The notes under the pieces: generated by a model | Seen by the model: the letters and a program-made list of their open reading frames with translations, nothing else | Databases searched by the model: none | What the model was told of the DNA's origin: nothing | Shown: one piece after another, positions 1 to 8,087 of the stretch | Layout: every line of letters starts with the position of its first letter | Numbering within the stretch: the first letter of the stretch is position 1 | Program-made: the position numbers and the translations under genes | Assembly (NCBI GenBank): GCA_964370985.1 | Contig: CAYJLE010000037.1 | Coordinates: forward strand, 1 to 32,047 | DNA: 32,047 nt | From: JAHDVS01 sp964370985 | GTDB lineage: Bacteria > Actinomycetota > Thermoleophilia > Gaiellales > Gaiellaceae | Direction: 5' to 3'

Positions 1-18
1 CAGCCCGCCCGCCGGCGG

Positions 19-48
19 TTGACAGCCCGGCCGGCGGTCGGCTAGCGT
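19..48 (+). promoter_or_regulatory. Candidate promoter of the DadA-like gene, possibly leaderless
   Basis: A perfect TTGACA -35 box (19-24) is followed after 18 bases by TAGCGT (43-48), a GC-rich -10-like hexamer. The predicted transcription start falls about 6-8 bases downstream, almost on the GTG start at 57, and there is no Shine-Dalgarno sequence in between. This suggests a leaderless or nearly leaderless mRNA. The boxes are seen directly; the transcription start is inferred. Confidence 0.5.
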
Positions 49-56
49 GGCCAGCC

Positions 57-1334
57 GTGACCGCCAGCGAGGGGGAGCGCGCGACCGGCGACGTCGCCGT
101 CGTCGGCGGCGGGATCGTGGGGCTCTGCTGCGCGTTCGCGCTCCACCGCGCCGGCGCCCGCGTGACCGTGCTCGAGCGCGAGCGGGTCGGCGCCGGCGCG
201 TCGAGCGGCAACGCCGGCTGGATCGTCCCGAGCCTGTCGATGCCGCTCGCCGCGCCGGGCATGCTCCGCCTCGGGCTGCGCCACGCGCTCGACCCGCGGG
301 GCGCACTCGTCCTGCGGCCCGCGCTCGACCCGGCCTGGCTGCGCTGGCTCTGGCAGTTTCGCCGCGCCTGCTCGCCCGGGCGCTTCCACCACGCCGTCGA
401 GACGCTGCTCCGGCTCAACGACGGCACGCTCGCCGAGCTCGACTCCTACCGGGCCGCCGGCATCGAGTTCGAGATGCACTCCACCGGGATCCTGATCGCC
501 GGCCGTACCCGGGCCGGCCTCGACTGGTTCGAGCAGCTCTTCCACGAGCTCTCGGCGCTCGGGCTCGAAGGGGTGATCGAGGAGCTCGATGGCGACGCCG
601 CGCGGGCGCTCGAGCCCGCCCTCGGCCCCGCGGTCGGCGCCGCCCTGCGCACGTCGATCGACCGCCACGTCCTGCCCGAGAGCCTGCTCGCCGGCCTCGC
701 CGGACACCTCCGCCGGGAAGGAGTCGATCTGCGGGAAGGCTGGCCGGTCGGCGGGCTGAGGCGGGCGGGCGGCGCCTGGGAGCTCCGCTCCGGCGGGCAG
801 ACGCTCGCGGCGGACGCCGTCGTGCTCGCCACCGGGGCCGCCGCCAACGAGCTCCTGTCGGGGCTCGGCCAGCGCCTCCCGATCGTCGGTGCCAAGGGCT
901 ACGCCGTCACGCTCCGCGGCGCAGGGACGGTACCCCGCCACGCCATCTACCTCAGCGAGCCGAAGATCGGCCTGAGCCCGTTCCGCTCCGGCCTGCGGAT
1001 CGCGGGGATCTTCGAGCTCCCGGGCCGCTCCGCCGAGCCGAGCCCGCGCCGCGTCCGCCAGCTCGTCGAGGACACCGTCCCCTACCTCTCCGGGTGGCGG
1101 CCGGCAGAGGACGAGAGCCTGGCCAGCGGCTGGGCGGGCCTGCGCCCCTCCACCCCGGACAGCCTCCCCTTCATCGGGCCCGTGCCGGGCAGCCCGGGCG
1201 TGTACGTAGCCGCCGGTCACAACATGATCGGCATGACGCTCGGCCCCGCGACCGGCACCGCCATTGCGGGCATGATCGCCTCCGGGCGCGTTCCCGAAGA
1301 GCTGCGCCCGTTCGCGCTCGACCGCTCGCTGTAG
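57..1334 (+). CDS. FAD-dependent oxidoreductase, D-amino-acid dehydrogenase (DadA)-like
   Basis: A 425-residue DAO-family flavoprotein that probably oxidises an amino acid or secondary amine, passing electrons to a quinone or oxygen. The N-terminal dinucleotide-binding motif GGGIVG is at residues 17-22, followed by the beta-strand acid in VTVLERE. The block SSGNAGWIVPS, then PLAAPG, is typical of the DadA group, and the C-terminal part has the family pattern GWAGLRPSTPDSLPFIGP with a final FAD-contacting GHNMIGMTLGPATG. Length fits the family (about 410-430). The GTG at 57 is chosen because the FAD motif starts 16 residues later and a promoter lies directly upstream. The gene converges on a CocE-type hydrolase with a 6-base gap, next to a peptide-type importer, so amino-acid derivative catabolism is plausible. 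Glycine or sarcosine oxidase-like activity cannot be excluded. Confidence 0.85.
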   Translation: MTASEGERATGDVAVVGGGIVGLCCAFALHRAGARVTVLERERVGAGASSGNAGWIVPSLSMPLAAPGMLRLGLRHALDPRGALVLRPALDPAWLRWLWQFRRACSPGRFHHAVETLLRLNDGTLAELDSYRAAGIEFEMHSTGILIAGRTRAGLDWFEQLFHELSALGLEGVIEELDGDAARALEPALGPAVGAALRTSIDRHVLPESLLAGLAGHLRREGVDLREGWPVGGLRRAGGAWELRSGGQTLAADAVVLATGAAANELLSGLGQRLPIVGAKGYAVTLRGAGTVPRHAIYLSEPKIGLSPFRSGLRIAGIFELPGRSAEPSPRRVRQLVEDTVPYLSGWRPAEDESLASGWAGLRPSTPDSLPFIGPVPGSPGVYVAAGHNMIGMTLGPATGTAIAGMIASGRVPEELRPFALDRSL

Positions 1335-1340
1335 CCGCGC

Positions 1341-3374
1341 TCAGACGAGGTCGCGCGGCACCTCGAACAGCCAGGTGCGCGCGAACACCCGTGACCCGCC
1401 CTCGTAGGCCTCGAGCTCGCTCTCGACCCGGAACGTCGCCGCGTCCCCGGTCATGCGGCTCCGCGTCTCGACCCGGGTCGCCCACTCCTCGCGGCCGATC
1501 GAGATCGACCACTCCGAGCGCGCCTCGGCCGACAGCGGGTCACCCTCCACGATCGAGAACGTGTCCCGGCCGCGCTCGCCGTAGACGAGCCCGCTCGCAA
1601 GCACGCGAGACGAGCCGCCGTAGCTGACGTCGAGCGCGAGCTCCGCCCGGCCGCTCGCGACGTCCTGGGTGAGCACGCGCGCGCCCGAGCCGTCCCCGAC
1701 CGGCTCGACCGGGAGCTCCCCGGGCAGCTCCGGCGCCCCGAACGGGGGCGGCTCCCCATCGCCGGAGCGCGGCTCGCGCACCGGCAGCACGAGCGCCGAG
1801 TCGCCGGTCAGCACCGTGAGCGTGACCGGCTCGGGCGAGGGCCAGGCCCACGGCCACAGCGTCGGCGACAGCGCGAGGCGAAGCCGGTGGCCCGCCGGGA
1901 GCTCGTACGCGATCGCCCGCAGGCGCACGGCCACGGCCACGGGCTCGCCGGGGACGAGCGGCTCCGGGGTCTCGTGCGAGCGGCGGTGCGTCAGGTTGAG
2001 GAGCCCCAGCGTGACAAGCGTCGAGGCGCCGTCCGGCGCGACGTCGCAGAGGCGCGCGGCGAGCAGCGCGAGCGGCCGGTCGGAGGCGACCGTGGCGCGC
2101 AGCTCGGGTTGCCCGAGAACCGCGAGCGGCTGCTCGAGCGGCTCCGAGGTGAAGCAGAGCGAGCGCCCGTCCTCCGCCCGCTGGTCGGGGGCGAAATCGA
2201 ACGGGGTTCCCCACGCTGCCGACGGCCCCGTCTCCAGCCCGTACGCCTGGAGGCCCGAGACGGTCAGCGCCGCCGGCGGTGCCGGCCCACCGCCGAGGCG
2301 GCCCGGCGAGAGCGCGAGGGCGCGCTCGCTCACGTGCGGCGAGGGCCAGCCGGGCTCGGTCACCCAGCGCCCCGGGCGCTCGCGGTACGCCGGCGCGGGC
2401 GGCGCCGACTCCTCGAGCCAGACCCGCAGCATCGGCTCGTCCATGATCCCCGTCTCGCGGCCCTTCAGCCAGTGGTCGAACCAGCGGACGCACTCGCCGA
2501 GGAAGCCGATCGCCGGGCCGGGGACGCCCTGGTGGGGGTACTGGTGGCCCCAGGGCCCGATCAGACCCTTGCGCGGGCCCGGGTAGCCCTCCAGGAAGCG
2601 CAGGATCGCGTTCGGGTACGCGTCGGCGAAGCCGCCGACCATGTAGACGGGGCAACGGATGGCCGCGTAGTCCTCGCGCACCGACCCCTGGCGCCAGTAG
2701 CCGTCGCGGCGCTGATGACGGAGCCACTCCTCGACGAACGGCGGCGTCCGCTCGAGCCGATCCAGCCACAGCTCGCGCCAGCGCTCCCCCACGATGTCCG
2801 GGTCGGGCGGCCGCGCGTTGAACGCGAGCATCGTCGACGCCCACGAGAGCTGGTAGTAGGCGAACACGCAGCCGCCGACGTAGTGCACGTCGTCCTCGTA
2901 GCGGTCGTCGGTCGAGCAGACGCTGATCACGGCCCCGAGCTCCGGCGGCGCGTGTGCCGCGATCTGGAGCGCGTTGAAGCCGCCCCACGACTTGCCGATC
3001 ATGCCGACCGCGCCCGAGCACCACGGCTGCGCAGCCAGCCAGCGGATCACCTCGGCCCCGTCGGTCTGCTCCAGCGGGAGGTACTCGTCCTCGAGGATCC
3101 CCTCCGAGCTGCCCGACCCGCGCAGGTCGACCCGCACGGCCGCGTACCCGCGGGCGGCGAGGAAGGGGTGGAGCGCAGCGTCCCGCGCCGCGGTCGCGTC
3201 GTCTTTGCGGTACGGGATGTACTCGAGGATCGCCGGCACCGGATCGGCCTCCGCGTCCGCGGGGAGCCAGATCCGGGCGGAGAGGTGAACGCCGTCGGGC
3301 ATCCGGATCCGCACGCGTTCCTCGACGCGGACCTCCCGCGGCGGCTCGCTCGACTCCCACGGGCGCGGCGACAC
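1341..3374 (-). CDS. CocE/NonD family serine hydrolase (X-Pro dipeptidyl peptidase S15-like)
   Basis: A 677-residue alpha/beta hydrolase of the family that contains cocaine esterase, alpha-amino-acid ester hydrolases, glutaryl acylases and X-Pro dipeptidyl peptidases. The catalytic core begins at about residue 18 (RVRIRMPDGVHLSARIWLP). It has DLRGSGSSEG at about 83-92 and the nucleophile elbow GKSWGG with Ser129. The candidate acid is in GGFADAYPNA and the candidate His in GPWGHQYPHQG. The C-terminal half is the beta-rich jelly-roll domain seen in this family. The reading frame stays open far upstream on this strand, but that is antisense to the ABC lipoprotein gene, so I start at the GTG at 3374; an ATG at about 3302 would cut into the core. 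The gene is divergent from the importer genes, which suggests the enzyme acts on their cargo. Substrate unknown; no signal peptide is evident. Confidence 0.85.
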   Translation of the reverse strand: MSPRPWESSEPPREVRVEERVRIRMPDGVHLSARIWLPADAEADPVPAILEYIPYRKDDATAARDAALHPFLAARGYAAVRVDLRGSGSSEGILEDEYLPLEQTDGAEVIRWLAAQPWCSGAVGMIGKSWGGFNALQIAAHAPPELGAVISVCSTDDRYEDDVHYVGGCVFAYYQLSWASTMLAFNARPPDPDIVGERWRELWLDRLERTPPFVEEWLRHQRRDGYWRQGSVREDYAAIRCPVYMVGGFADAYPNAILRFLEGYPGPRKGLIGPWGHQYPHQGVPGPAIGFLGECVRWFDHWLKGRETGIMDEPMLRVWLEESAPPAPAYRERPGRWVTEPGWPSPHVSERALALSPGRLGGGPAPPAALTVSGLQAYGLETGPSAAWGTPFDFAPDQRAEDGRSLCFTSEPLEQPLAVLGQPELRATVASDRPLALLAARLCDVAPDGASTLVTLGLLNLTHRRSHETPEPLVPGEPVAVAVRLRAIAYELPAGHRLRLALSPTLWPWAWPSPEPVTLTVLTGDSALVLPVREPRSGDGEPPPFGAPELPGELPVEPVGDGSGARVLTQDVASGRAELALDVSYGGSSRVLASGLVYGERGRDTFSIVEGDPLSAEARSEWSISIGREEWATRVETRSRMTGDAATFRVESELEAYEGGSRVFARTWLFEVPRDLV

Positions 3375-3410
3375 GGCCGCAAGGCTAGCCGGGCCGTGGT
3401 CGGGCCGTCG

Positions 3411-3416
3411 TATAGT
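3411..3416 (+). promoter_or_regulatory. Candidate -10 box for the ABC importer operon
   Basis: TATAGT stands out in the GC-rich divergent gap (3375-3476) between the CocE-type hydrolase and the ABC lipoprotein gene. No convincing -35 box is visible at 16-18 bases. A leader of about 50 bases would follow, with a Shine-Dalgarno-like GAGGAGA at about 3462-3468. No operator dyad was recognised here. Confidence 0.4.
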
Positions 3417-3476
3417 TGCTGCGCCGCGCGGCGCGTCCGACCGGCCCAACCGACACGTCCCGAGGAGAGAACCCGC

Positions 3477-5207
3477 ATGAGCGATCCCGACGGCCCCATC
3501 GCCCACCTGGTCTCCGACTTCGCCGGCAAGAAGATCGACCGGCGCGAGTTCTTCCGCCGCTCGGCCGCGCTCGGGCTCACGCTCGGCGCAGCGAGCGCGC
3601 TGCTCGCGGCCTGCGGCGGCGACGAGCCAGCCGCCGAGACGACGCCGCCGGCCGAGACGGCCGACACGGGCGCGGCGACCACCGAGGCCGCGACCACCGA
3701 GGCGGCGACGACGGAGGCCCCGACCGAGACCGTGGCCGAGGCCGAGGGCACGCTGCGGATCCGCCTGCTCAACGACATCATCACCACCGACCCGGCGTTC
3801 CTGCCCACGGCCGCCGACACGCTCGTCGTGCAGGGTGTCTACGAGGGGCTCGTCATGTACAAGCCGGGGACCTGGGAGGTCGTCAACGTGCTCGCTGAGA
3901 CGTTCGAGCCCTCCCCCGACGGCCTCGAGTTCCGCTTCACGCTCAAGGAGGGAATCCCGTTTCACGGTGGCTACGGCGAGCTGACCGCCGAGGACGTCAA
4001 GTTCTCGTTCGAGCGCACGGCCGGCCTGACGACGCCGCCGATCGAGTCGCCCTACGTCGGCGACTGGGCGGCGCTCGCGGAGGTCAGGGTGGACGGGCCG
4101 TACGAGGGAGCGATCGTGCTCAAGGAGCCGTTCGCGCCGCTCATGACCACCAGCCTGCCGTTCTTCAGCGGCTGGATCGTCTCGAAGAAGGCGGTCGAGG
4201 AGCTCGGCGAGGAGTTCGCGACGAAGCCGATCGGCACCGGCCCCTACGAGTTCGTCGAGTGGAAGCCCAAGCAGGAGGTTCGCGTGCAGCGGTTCGCCGA
4301 CTACGGCGGCGCGGCCGGCGATCTGCTCGGCACCGCCTGGGACGAGCTCGTGTTCCTGCCGATCGAGGACGATCAGGCGGTCGCGGTCGCGCTCGAGACC
4401 GGCGAGCTCGACTTCGCGGAGCTCCCGCTCAGCCAGATCGGTCGCTTCGAGGAGAACGGCGACTTCACCGTCGAGACCAGAACGACGGTGGACTACAACT
4501 GGATCGGGATGAACATGGAGAACCCGAAGCTCCAGGATCCCCTGGTGCGCGAGGCGATCCGTTACGCGATCGACGTGCCCGCGATCATCGAGGGTGCATT
4601 CGAGGGCCGCTACCAGCAGGCGACCACGTTGATCGCGCCCGGCATGCCGATCGGCCACTGGGCGGAGGCGCCACTGTACGCCCGCGACGTCGAGAAGGCG
4701 AAGGCGCTGCTCGCCCAGGCGGCCAGCGCCCCCACCGAGCTCGAGTTCAAGGCAGGCCCCGAGACCGGCGCGAAGGAGATCGGCGAGATCGTCCAGGCCA
4801 ACCTGGCCGAGGTCGGCATCGACGTCAAGATCACGATCATGGACCCCTCTGCGTACTACGCGCTCGACACCGAGGAGTTGCGGGGCCGCGAGCTCTTCTA
4901 CGTCGGCTTCCTGACGAACCCCGACCCCTCCTGGTGCACGGCCTGGTTCACGTGCGACCAGATCGACGTCTGGAACTGGATGTACTGGTGCGACGAGGAG
5001 TACACGCGGCTCCACGCCGAGGCGCTGAAGGAGCTCGACCCGACCGCGCGCCACGAGATGTACGTCGAGATGCAGAAGCTCTGGGACGCGGCGATCCACA
5101 CGGTCTGGCTCGCGTGGCCGACCCGCACGTTCGCGGCGCGCGCGGGGCTCGTGTCGGCGCTGCGCCCGGACGGACAGATCTATCCGCAGTCCTTCACGGA
5201 GACATAG
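3477..5207 (+). CDS. ABC transporter substrate-binding lipoprotein, peptide/nickel/opine (SBP_bac_5) family
   Basis: A 576-residue extracytoplasmic binding protein. The N-terminus has twin arginines (DRREFF, R22-R23), a second RR, a hydrophobic stretch and the lipobox LAAC (Cys46), so export by Tat and lipid anchoring are predicted. A Thr/Ala/Glu-rich linker with TTEA repeats follows (about residues 55-85). The mature domain has family features such as TDPAFLPTAADTLVVQGVYEGL, FRFTLKEGIPFHGG with AEDVKFSFER, and PIGTGPYEF. The ATG at 3477 is preceded by a good Shine-Dalgarno. It is the first gene of a five-gene importer operon. The family takes peptides, opines, glutathione, nickel chelates and sugars, so the ligand is not settled; the DadA-like and CocE-like neighbours favour a peptide or amino-acid derivative. 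Confidence 0.9.
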   Translation: MSDPDGPIAHLVSDFAGKKIDRREFFRRSAALGLTLGAASALLAACGGDEPAAETTPPAETADTGAATTEAATTEAATTEAPTETVAEAEGTLRIRLLNDIITTDPAFLPTAADTLVVQGVYEGLVMYKPGTWEVVNVLAETFEPSPDGLEFRFTLKEGIPFHGGYGELTAEDVKFSFERTAGLTTPPIESPYVGDWAALAEVRVDGPYEGAIVLKEPFAPLMTTSLPFFSGWIVSKKAVEELGEEFATKPIGTGPYEFVEWKPKQEVRVQRFADYGGAAGDLLGTAWDELVFLPIEDDQAVAVALETGELDFAELPLSQIGRFEENGDFTVETRTTVDYNWIGMNMENPKLQDPLVREAIRYAIDVPAIIEGAFEGRYQQATTLIAPGMPIGHWAEAPLYARDVEKAKALLAQAASAPTELEFKAGPETGAKEIGEIVQANLAEVGIDVKITIMDPSAYYALDTEELRGRELFYVGFLTNPDPSWCTAWFTCDQIDVWNWMYWCDEEYTRLHAEALKELDPTARHEMYVEMQKLWDAAIHTVWLAWPTRTFAARAGLVSALRPDGQIYPQSFTET

Positions 5208-5227
5208 CCCGCGACGGGGAGGCACCC

Positions 5228-6187
5228 CTGCTGAGCTACGCGCTCGGGCGGCTCGCGATGGCCGTCGTGGTCGTCGCGCTGCTCATGGTCCTGCTCGCGG
5301 CCGTCGTGCACGTTATCCCGGGCGACCCGGTCAGGACCGTGCTCGGCCCCCGCGCGAGCGAGGAGCTCGCGCAGACCGTGCGCGATGAGATGGACCTCGA
5401 CAGCTCGGTGCCGGCGCAGGTCTACCACTTCGCCTGGAACGCCCTCCAGGGCGACCTCGGCAAGGACTTCGTCAGCCGCCTCCCCGTCACCGACCTGATC
5501 GGGTCCGCGCTTCCCCACACCGTCATCCTCGCGGCGGCCGGCCTCCTCCTCGCGGCGCTGCTCGGGATCCCGCTCGGCGTGCTCGCCTCGACGCGACCGG
5601 GCTCGCTCGCCGACCGCGTCACCGGCGTGATCTCGATCTCGCTGATCACGGTGCCCGCGTACGTGGCCGGGCTGCTGCTCCTGCTTGTGTTCGCGGTCGA
5701 GCTGCGCTGGCTGCCCGCGATCGGCGTCGGCTCCTTCGGTGACCCGGTCGACTACCTCAAGCACCTGGCGCTGCCGGCCGCGGCGCTCGCGCTCGGCTGG
5801 ATCGGGTACCTCGCACGGCTCGTGCGCGCGAGCATGGTCGAGGTGCTGGGGACGAGCTACATCCGCACCGCGCACGCCTACGGGCTCGGCGCGCGTGCCG
5901 TCCACTACAAGTACGCGCTCAAGAACGCGCTGATCCCGACCGTGGCGGTGCTCGGCGTCGGGCTGGGCACGCTGATGGGCGGCGCGGTCTTCATCGAGAT
6001 CATCTTCACCCGGCCCGGGCTCGGGAGCCTGATCCTCGACTCGATCGAGACGCGCAACTTCCCGATCGTGCGGGCCTCGGTGCTCGTGATCGCCGTTCTG
6101 TTCGTGGCCGCGAACCTGCTCGCCGATCTCTCCTACAGCCTGCTCGACCCGCGCATTCGGGCCGAGCGACGCGGGACCGGAACATGA
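5228..6187 (+). CDS. ABC transporter permease, DppB/OppB type
   Basis: An inner-membrane permease of about 319 residues with an N-terminal membrane segment (AVVVVALLMVLLAAVVHVIPGDP), a periplasmic loop and a five-helix core. The EAA loop contacting the ATPases is visible as TSYIRTAHAYGLGARAVHYKY followed by LKNALIP. FIEIIFTRPGLGSLI is also typical of DppB. No ATG or GTG sits at the expected N-terminus. I choose CTG at 5228, giving MLSYALGRL, because GGGGAGG ends 5 bases upstream; CTG at 5231 is equally possible, and the ATG at 5258 would remove the basic N-terminus. It follows the lipoprotein gene by 20 bases and overlaps the next permease by 4 bases (ATGA). Confidence 0.88.
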   Translation: MLSYALGRLAMAVVVVALLMVLLAAVVHVIPGDPVRTVLGPRASEELAQTVRDEMDLDSSVPAQVYHFAWNALQGDLGKDFVSRLPVTDLIGSALPHTVILAAAGLLLAALLGIPLGVLASTRPGSLADRVTGVISISLITVPAYVAGLLLLLVFAVELRWLPAIGVGSFGDPVDYLKHLALPAAALALGWIGYLARLVRASMVEVLGTSYIRTAHAYGLGARAVHYKYALKNALIPTVAVLGVGLGTLMGGAVFIEIIFTRPGLGSLILDSIETRNFPIVRASVLVIAVLFVAANLLADLSYSLLDPRIRAERRGTGT

Positions 6188-7059
6188 GCCCCGCCCGGCT
6201 CGCCCGGCCGCTCGCGCTGCTCGCCGAGGTGGCACGGCGGCCGGCAGGCCTGTTCGGACTCGTCGTCCTCGGCGGGCTCGTCTTCCTCGCGGCCTTCGGC
6301 GAGCTCGTCACCCCCTACGGCTCGCTCGACCAGGACGTCGCCCGCAGGCTCGAGCCGCCGTCGTGGGATCACGTGCTCGGCACCGATCAGCTCGGACGGG
6401 ACGTCCTCTCCCGCCTCCTGCTCGGAGCCCGGGTCGCGCTCGCGATCGCCGTCCCGGGCGTCCTGCTCGCGCTCGTCGCCGGCCTCGCGCTCGGGCTCTC
6501 GGCCGGCTACCTCGGCCGGCGCGTCGACAACGCGCTGATCGTCGTCATGGACACGCTCCAGGCGTTCCCGGCGGTCGTGCTGGCGCTGCTCCTGCTCGCC
6601 CTGCTCGGCGCGTCGCGCGGCAGCGTGATCGCCGTGATCGCCGTCGCGCTCGCACCCAGCTACGCGCGCGTGACCCGGGCGCTCGTCGCGTCGACGAAGC
6701 AGGAGCCGTTCGTCGAGGCCGAGCGCTCGCTCGGCGCGACCACGCCCCGCATCCTGGGCATCCACCTGCTCCCGAACGTGATCGCCCCCTTGCTCGTCCT
6801 GGTCGCGATGGACCTGCCGACGGCGATCGCGATCGAGGCCGGCCTCTCCTTCCTCAACCTCGGCGTCCCGCCGCCGACACCGTCCTGGGGCGTGATCCTC
6901 CAGGACGGGTTCGAGCGCGTGCGCGACACGCCCTGGCCGATCGTGTTCGCCAGCCTGATGCTCGTGCTCGTAACGCTCGGCTGCACGTTCCTCGGCGAGA
7001 CGCTGCGCGACGTCGCCGACCCGAGGCTGGCCGGCCTGAGGCGGTGGCGGCGGTCGTGA
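6184..7059 (+). CDS. ABC transporter permease, DppC/OppC type
   Basis: A 291-residue second permease of the peptide-type importer. An N-terminal helix (GLFGLVVLGGLVFLAAFGELV) is followed by the DppC-like signature HVLGTDQLGRDVLSRLLLGAR, then the core helices and the EAA loop (VEAERSLGATTPRILGIHLLP). The C-terminal part has EAGLSFLNLGVPPPTPSWG, highly characteristic of DppC. The start is an ATG inside an ATGA overlap with the preceding stop, indicating translational coupling. It should heterodimerise with the upstream DppB-type permease. Confidence 0.92.
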   Translation: MSPARLARPLALLAEVARRPAGLFGLVVLGGLVFLAAFGELVTPYGSLDQDVARRLEPPSWDHVLGTDQLGRDVLSRLLLGARVALAIAVPGVLLALVAGLALGLSAGYLGRRVDNALIVVMDTLQAFPAVVLALLLLALLGASRGSVIAVIAVALAPSYARVTRALVASTKQEPFVEAERSLGATTPRILGIHLLPNVIAPLLVLVAMDLPTAIAIEAGLSFLNLGVPPPTPSWGVILQDGFERVRDTPWPIVFASLMLVLVTLGCTFLGETLRDVADPRLAGLRRWRRS

Positions 7060-8087
7060 GCGCGGAGACGGCCCTGCTCGAGGTGGAGGGGCTCGACGTC
7101 GCCTACCGAGTCCGTGGCTCGACGCTGCCGGCGCTGCGTGGGCTCACGCTCGCCGTGCGCCCGGGGGAGATCGTCGGGGTGGTCGGGGAGTCAGGCTGCG
7201 GCAAGTCGACGCTGAGCGCGGCGCTGCTGCGCCTGCTCCCCCCCAACGGGGCCGTGACCGGGGGGCGGATCTCCTTCGACGGGCGAGACGTGCTCGCGCT
7301 TCGCCCCGGCGAGCTGCGCGAGTTACGCGGCGCGGGGATCGCGATGGTCTTCCAGGATCCGCTCACGAGCCTGAACCCGACGTTCACGATCGAGACGCAG
7401 ATGCTGGACGTGCTGCGCGCCCACGGCCGCCGCCGGGCGGGCGCGGGCGAGCTGCGGGCGCGTGCGGTCGAGCTGCTCGAGCAGGTCGGGATCCCGGATG
7501 CGCCGGCACGGCTTCGCGACTACCCGCACCAGCTCTCGGGTGGGATGCGCCAGCGGGTGATGATCGCGATGGCGCTGATGCTCGAGCCGAAGCTGCTCGT
7601 AGCCGACGAGCCCACCTCGGCGCTCGACGTCACGCTGGAGGCGCAGATCCTCGAGCTGCTGCGCCGCCTGCGCGAGTCACACGGCACCGCCATCCTCTTC
7701 ATCTCCCACGACCTCGGCGTCGTCGCCGGGCTCTGCGAGCGCGTCATCGTCATGTACGCCGGCCGCGCCGTCGAGCAGGCGGACGCGCTCTCGCTGTTCG
7801 AGCGGCCCCTGCACCCGTACACGCGCGCGCTGCTCGCGGCGATCCCCTCCCACCGCCGCCGCGGCGAGCCGCTCGCGGCGATCCCCGGCCGGGTCCCGAG
7901 CCTGTCCGACCTGCCCGCCGGCTGCGCGTTCGCGGACCGCTGCCCGGACGCACGCGCGGTCTGCCGCCGGGAGCAGCCCGGGCGCTCGCCCGTCGGGGGG
8001 GCCCTCGTCGAATGCCACGCCCACGACCCCGGCTCCGGCTACGAGAGCTCGCCGCCGGCGCCCGCACGCCCCGAGGCGCCGGCGTGA
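7056..8087 (+). CDS. ABC transporter ATP-binding protein, DppD/OppD type
   Basis: A 343-residue ATPase of the importer. Walker A is GESGCGKST, the Q-loop is in MVFQDPLTSLNP, the ABC signature is LSGGMRQRV, Walker B is LLVADEPTSALD, and the switch His is in FISHDLG. The C-terminal oligopeptide-transporter extension carries the Cys-containing motif GCAFADRCPDARAVC, which in DppD/OppD proteins is associated with an Fe-S cluster (family knowledge). The GTG start is in a GTGA overlap with the permease stop, so the N-terminal frame extension antisense-like to the permease is discarded. Confidence 0.92.
   Translation: MSAETALLEVEGLDVAYRVRGSTLPALRGLTLAVRPGEIVGVVGESGCGKSTLSAALLRLLPPNGAVTGGRISFDGRDVLALRPGELRELRGAGIAMVFQDPLTSLNPTFTIETQMLDVLRAHGRRRAGAGELRARAVELLEQVGIPDAPARLRDYPHQLSGGMRQRVMIAMALMLEPKLLVADEPTSALDVTLEAQILELLRRLRESHGTAILFISHDLGVVAGLCERVIVMYAGRAVEQADALSLFERPLHPYTRALLAAIPSHRRRGEPLAAIPGRVPSLSDLPAGCAFADRCPDARAVCRREQPGRSPVGGALVECHAHDPGSGYESSPPAPARPEAPA

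Noticed and set aside
3375..5225. A 1294-codon open frame on the minus strand joining the CocE-type hydrolase to the antisense of the ABC lipoprotein gene
   Set aside because: The upstream half has no recognisable domain, is Arg/Leu/Asp-rich as expected for antisense of GC-rich DNA, and overlaps a well-supported gene.
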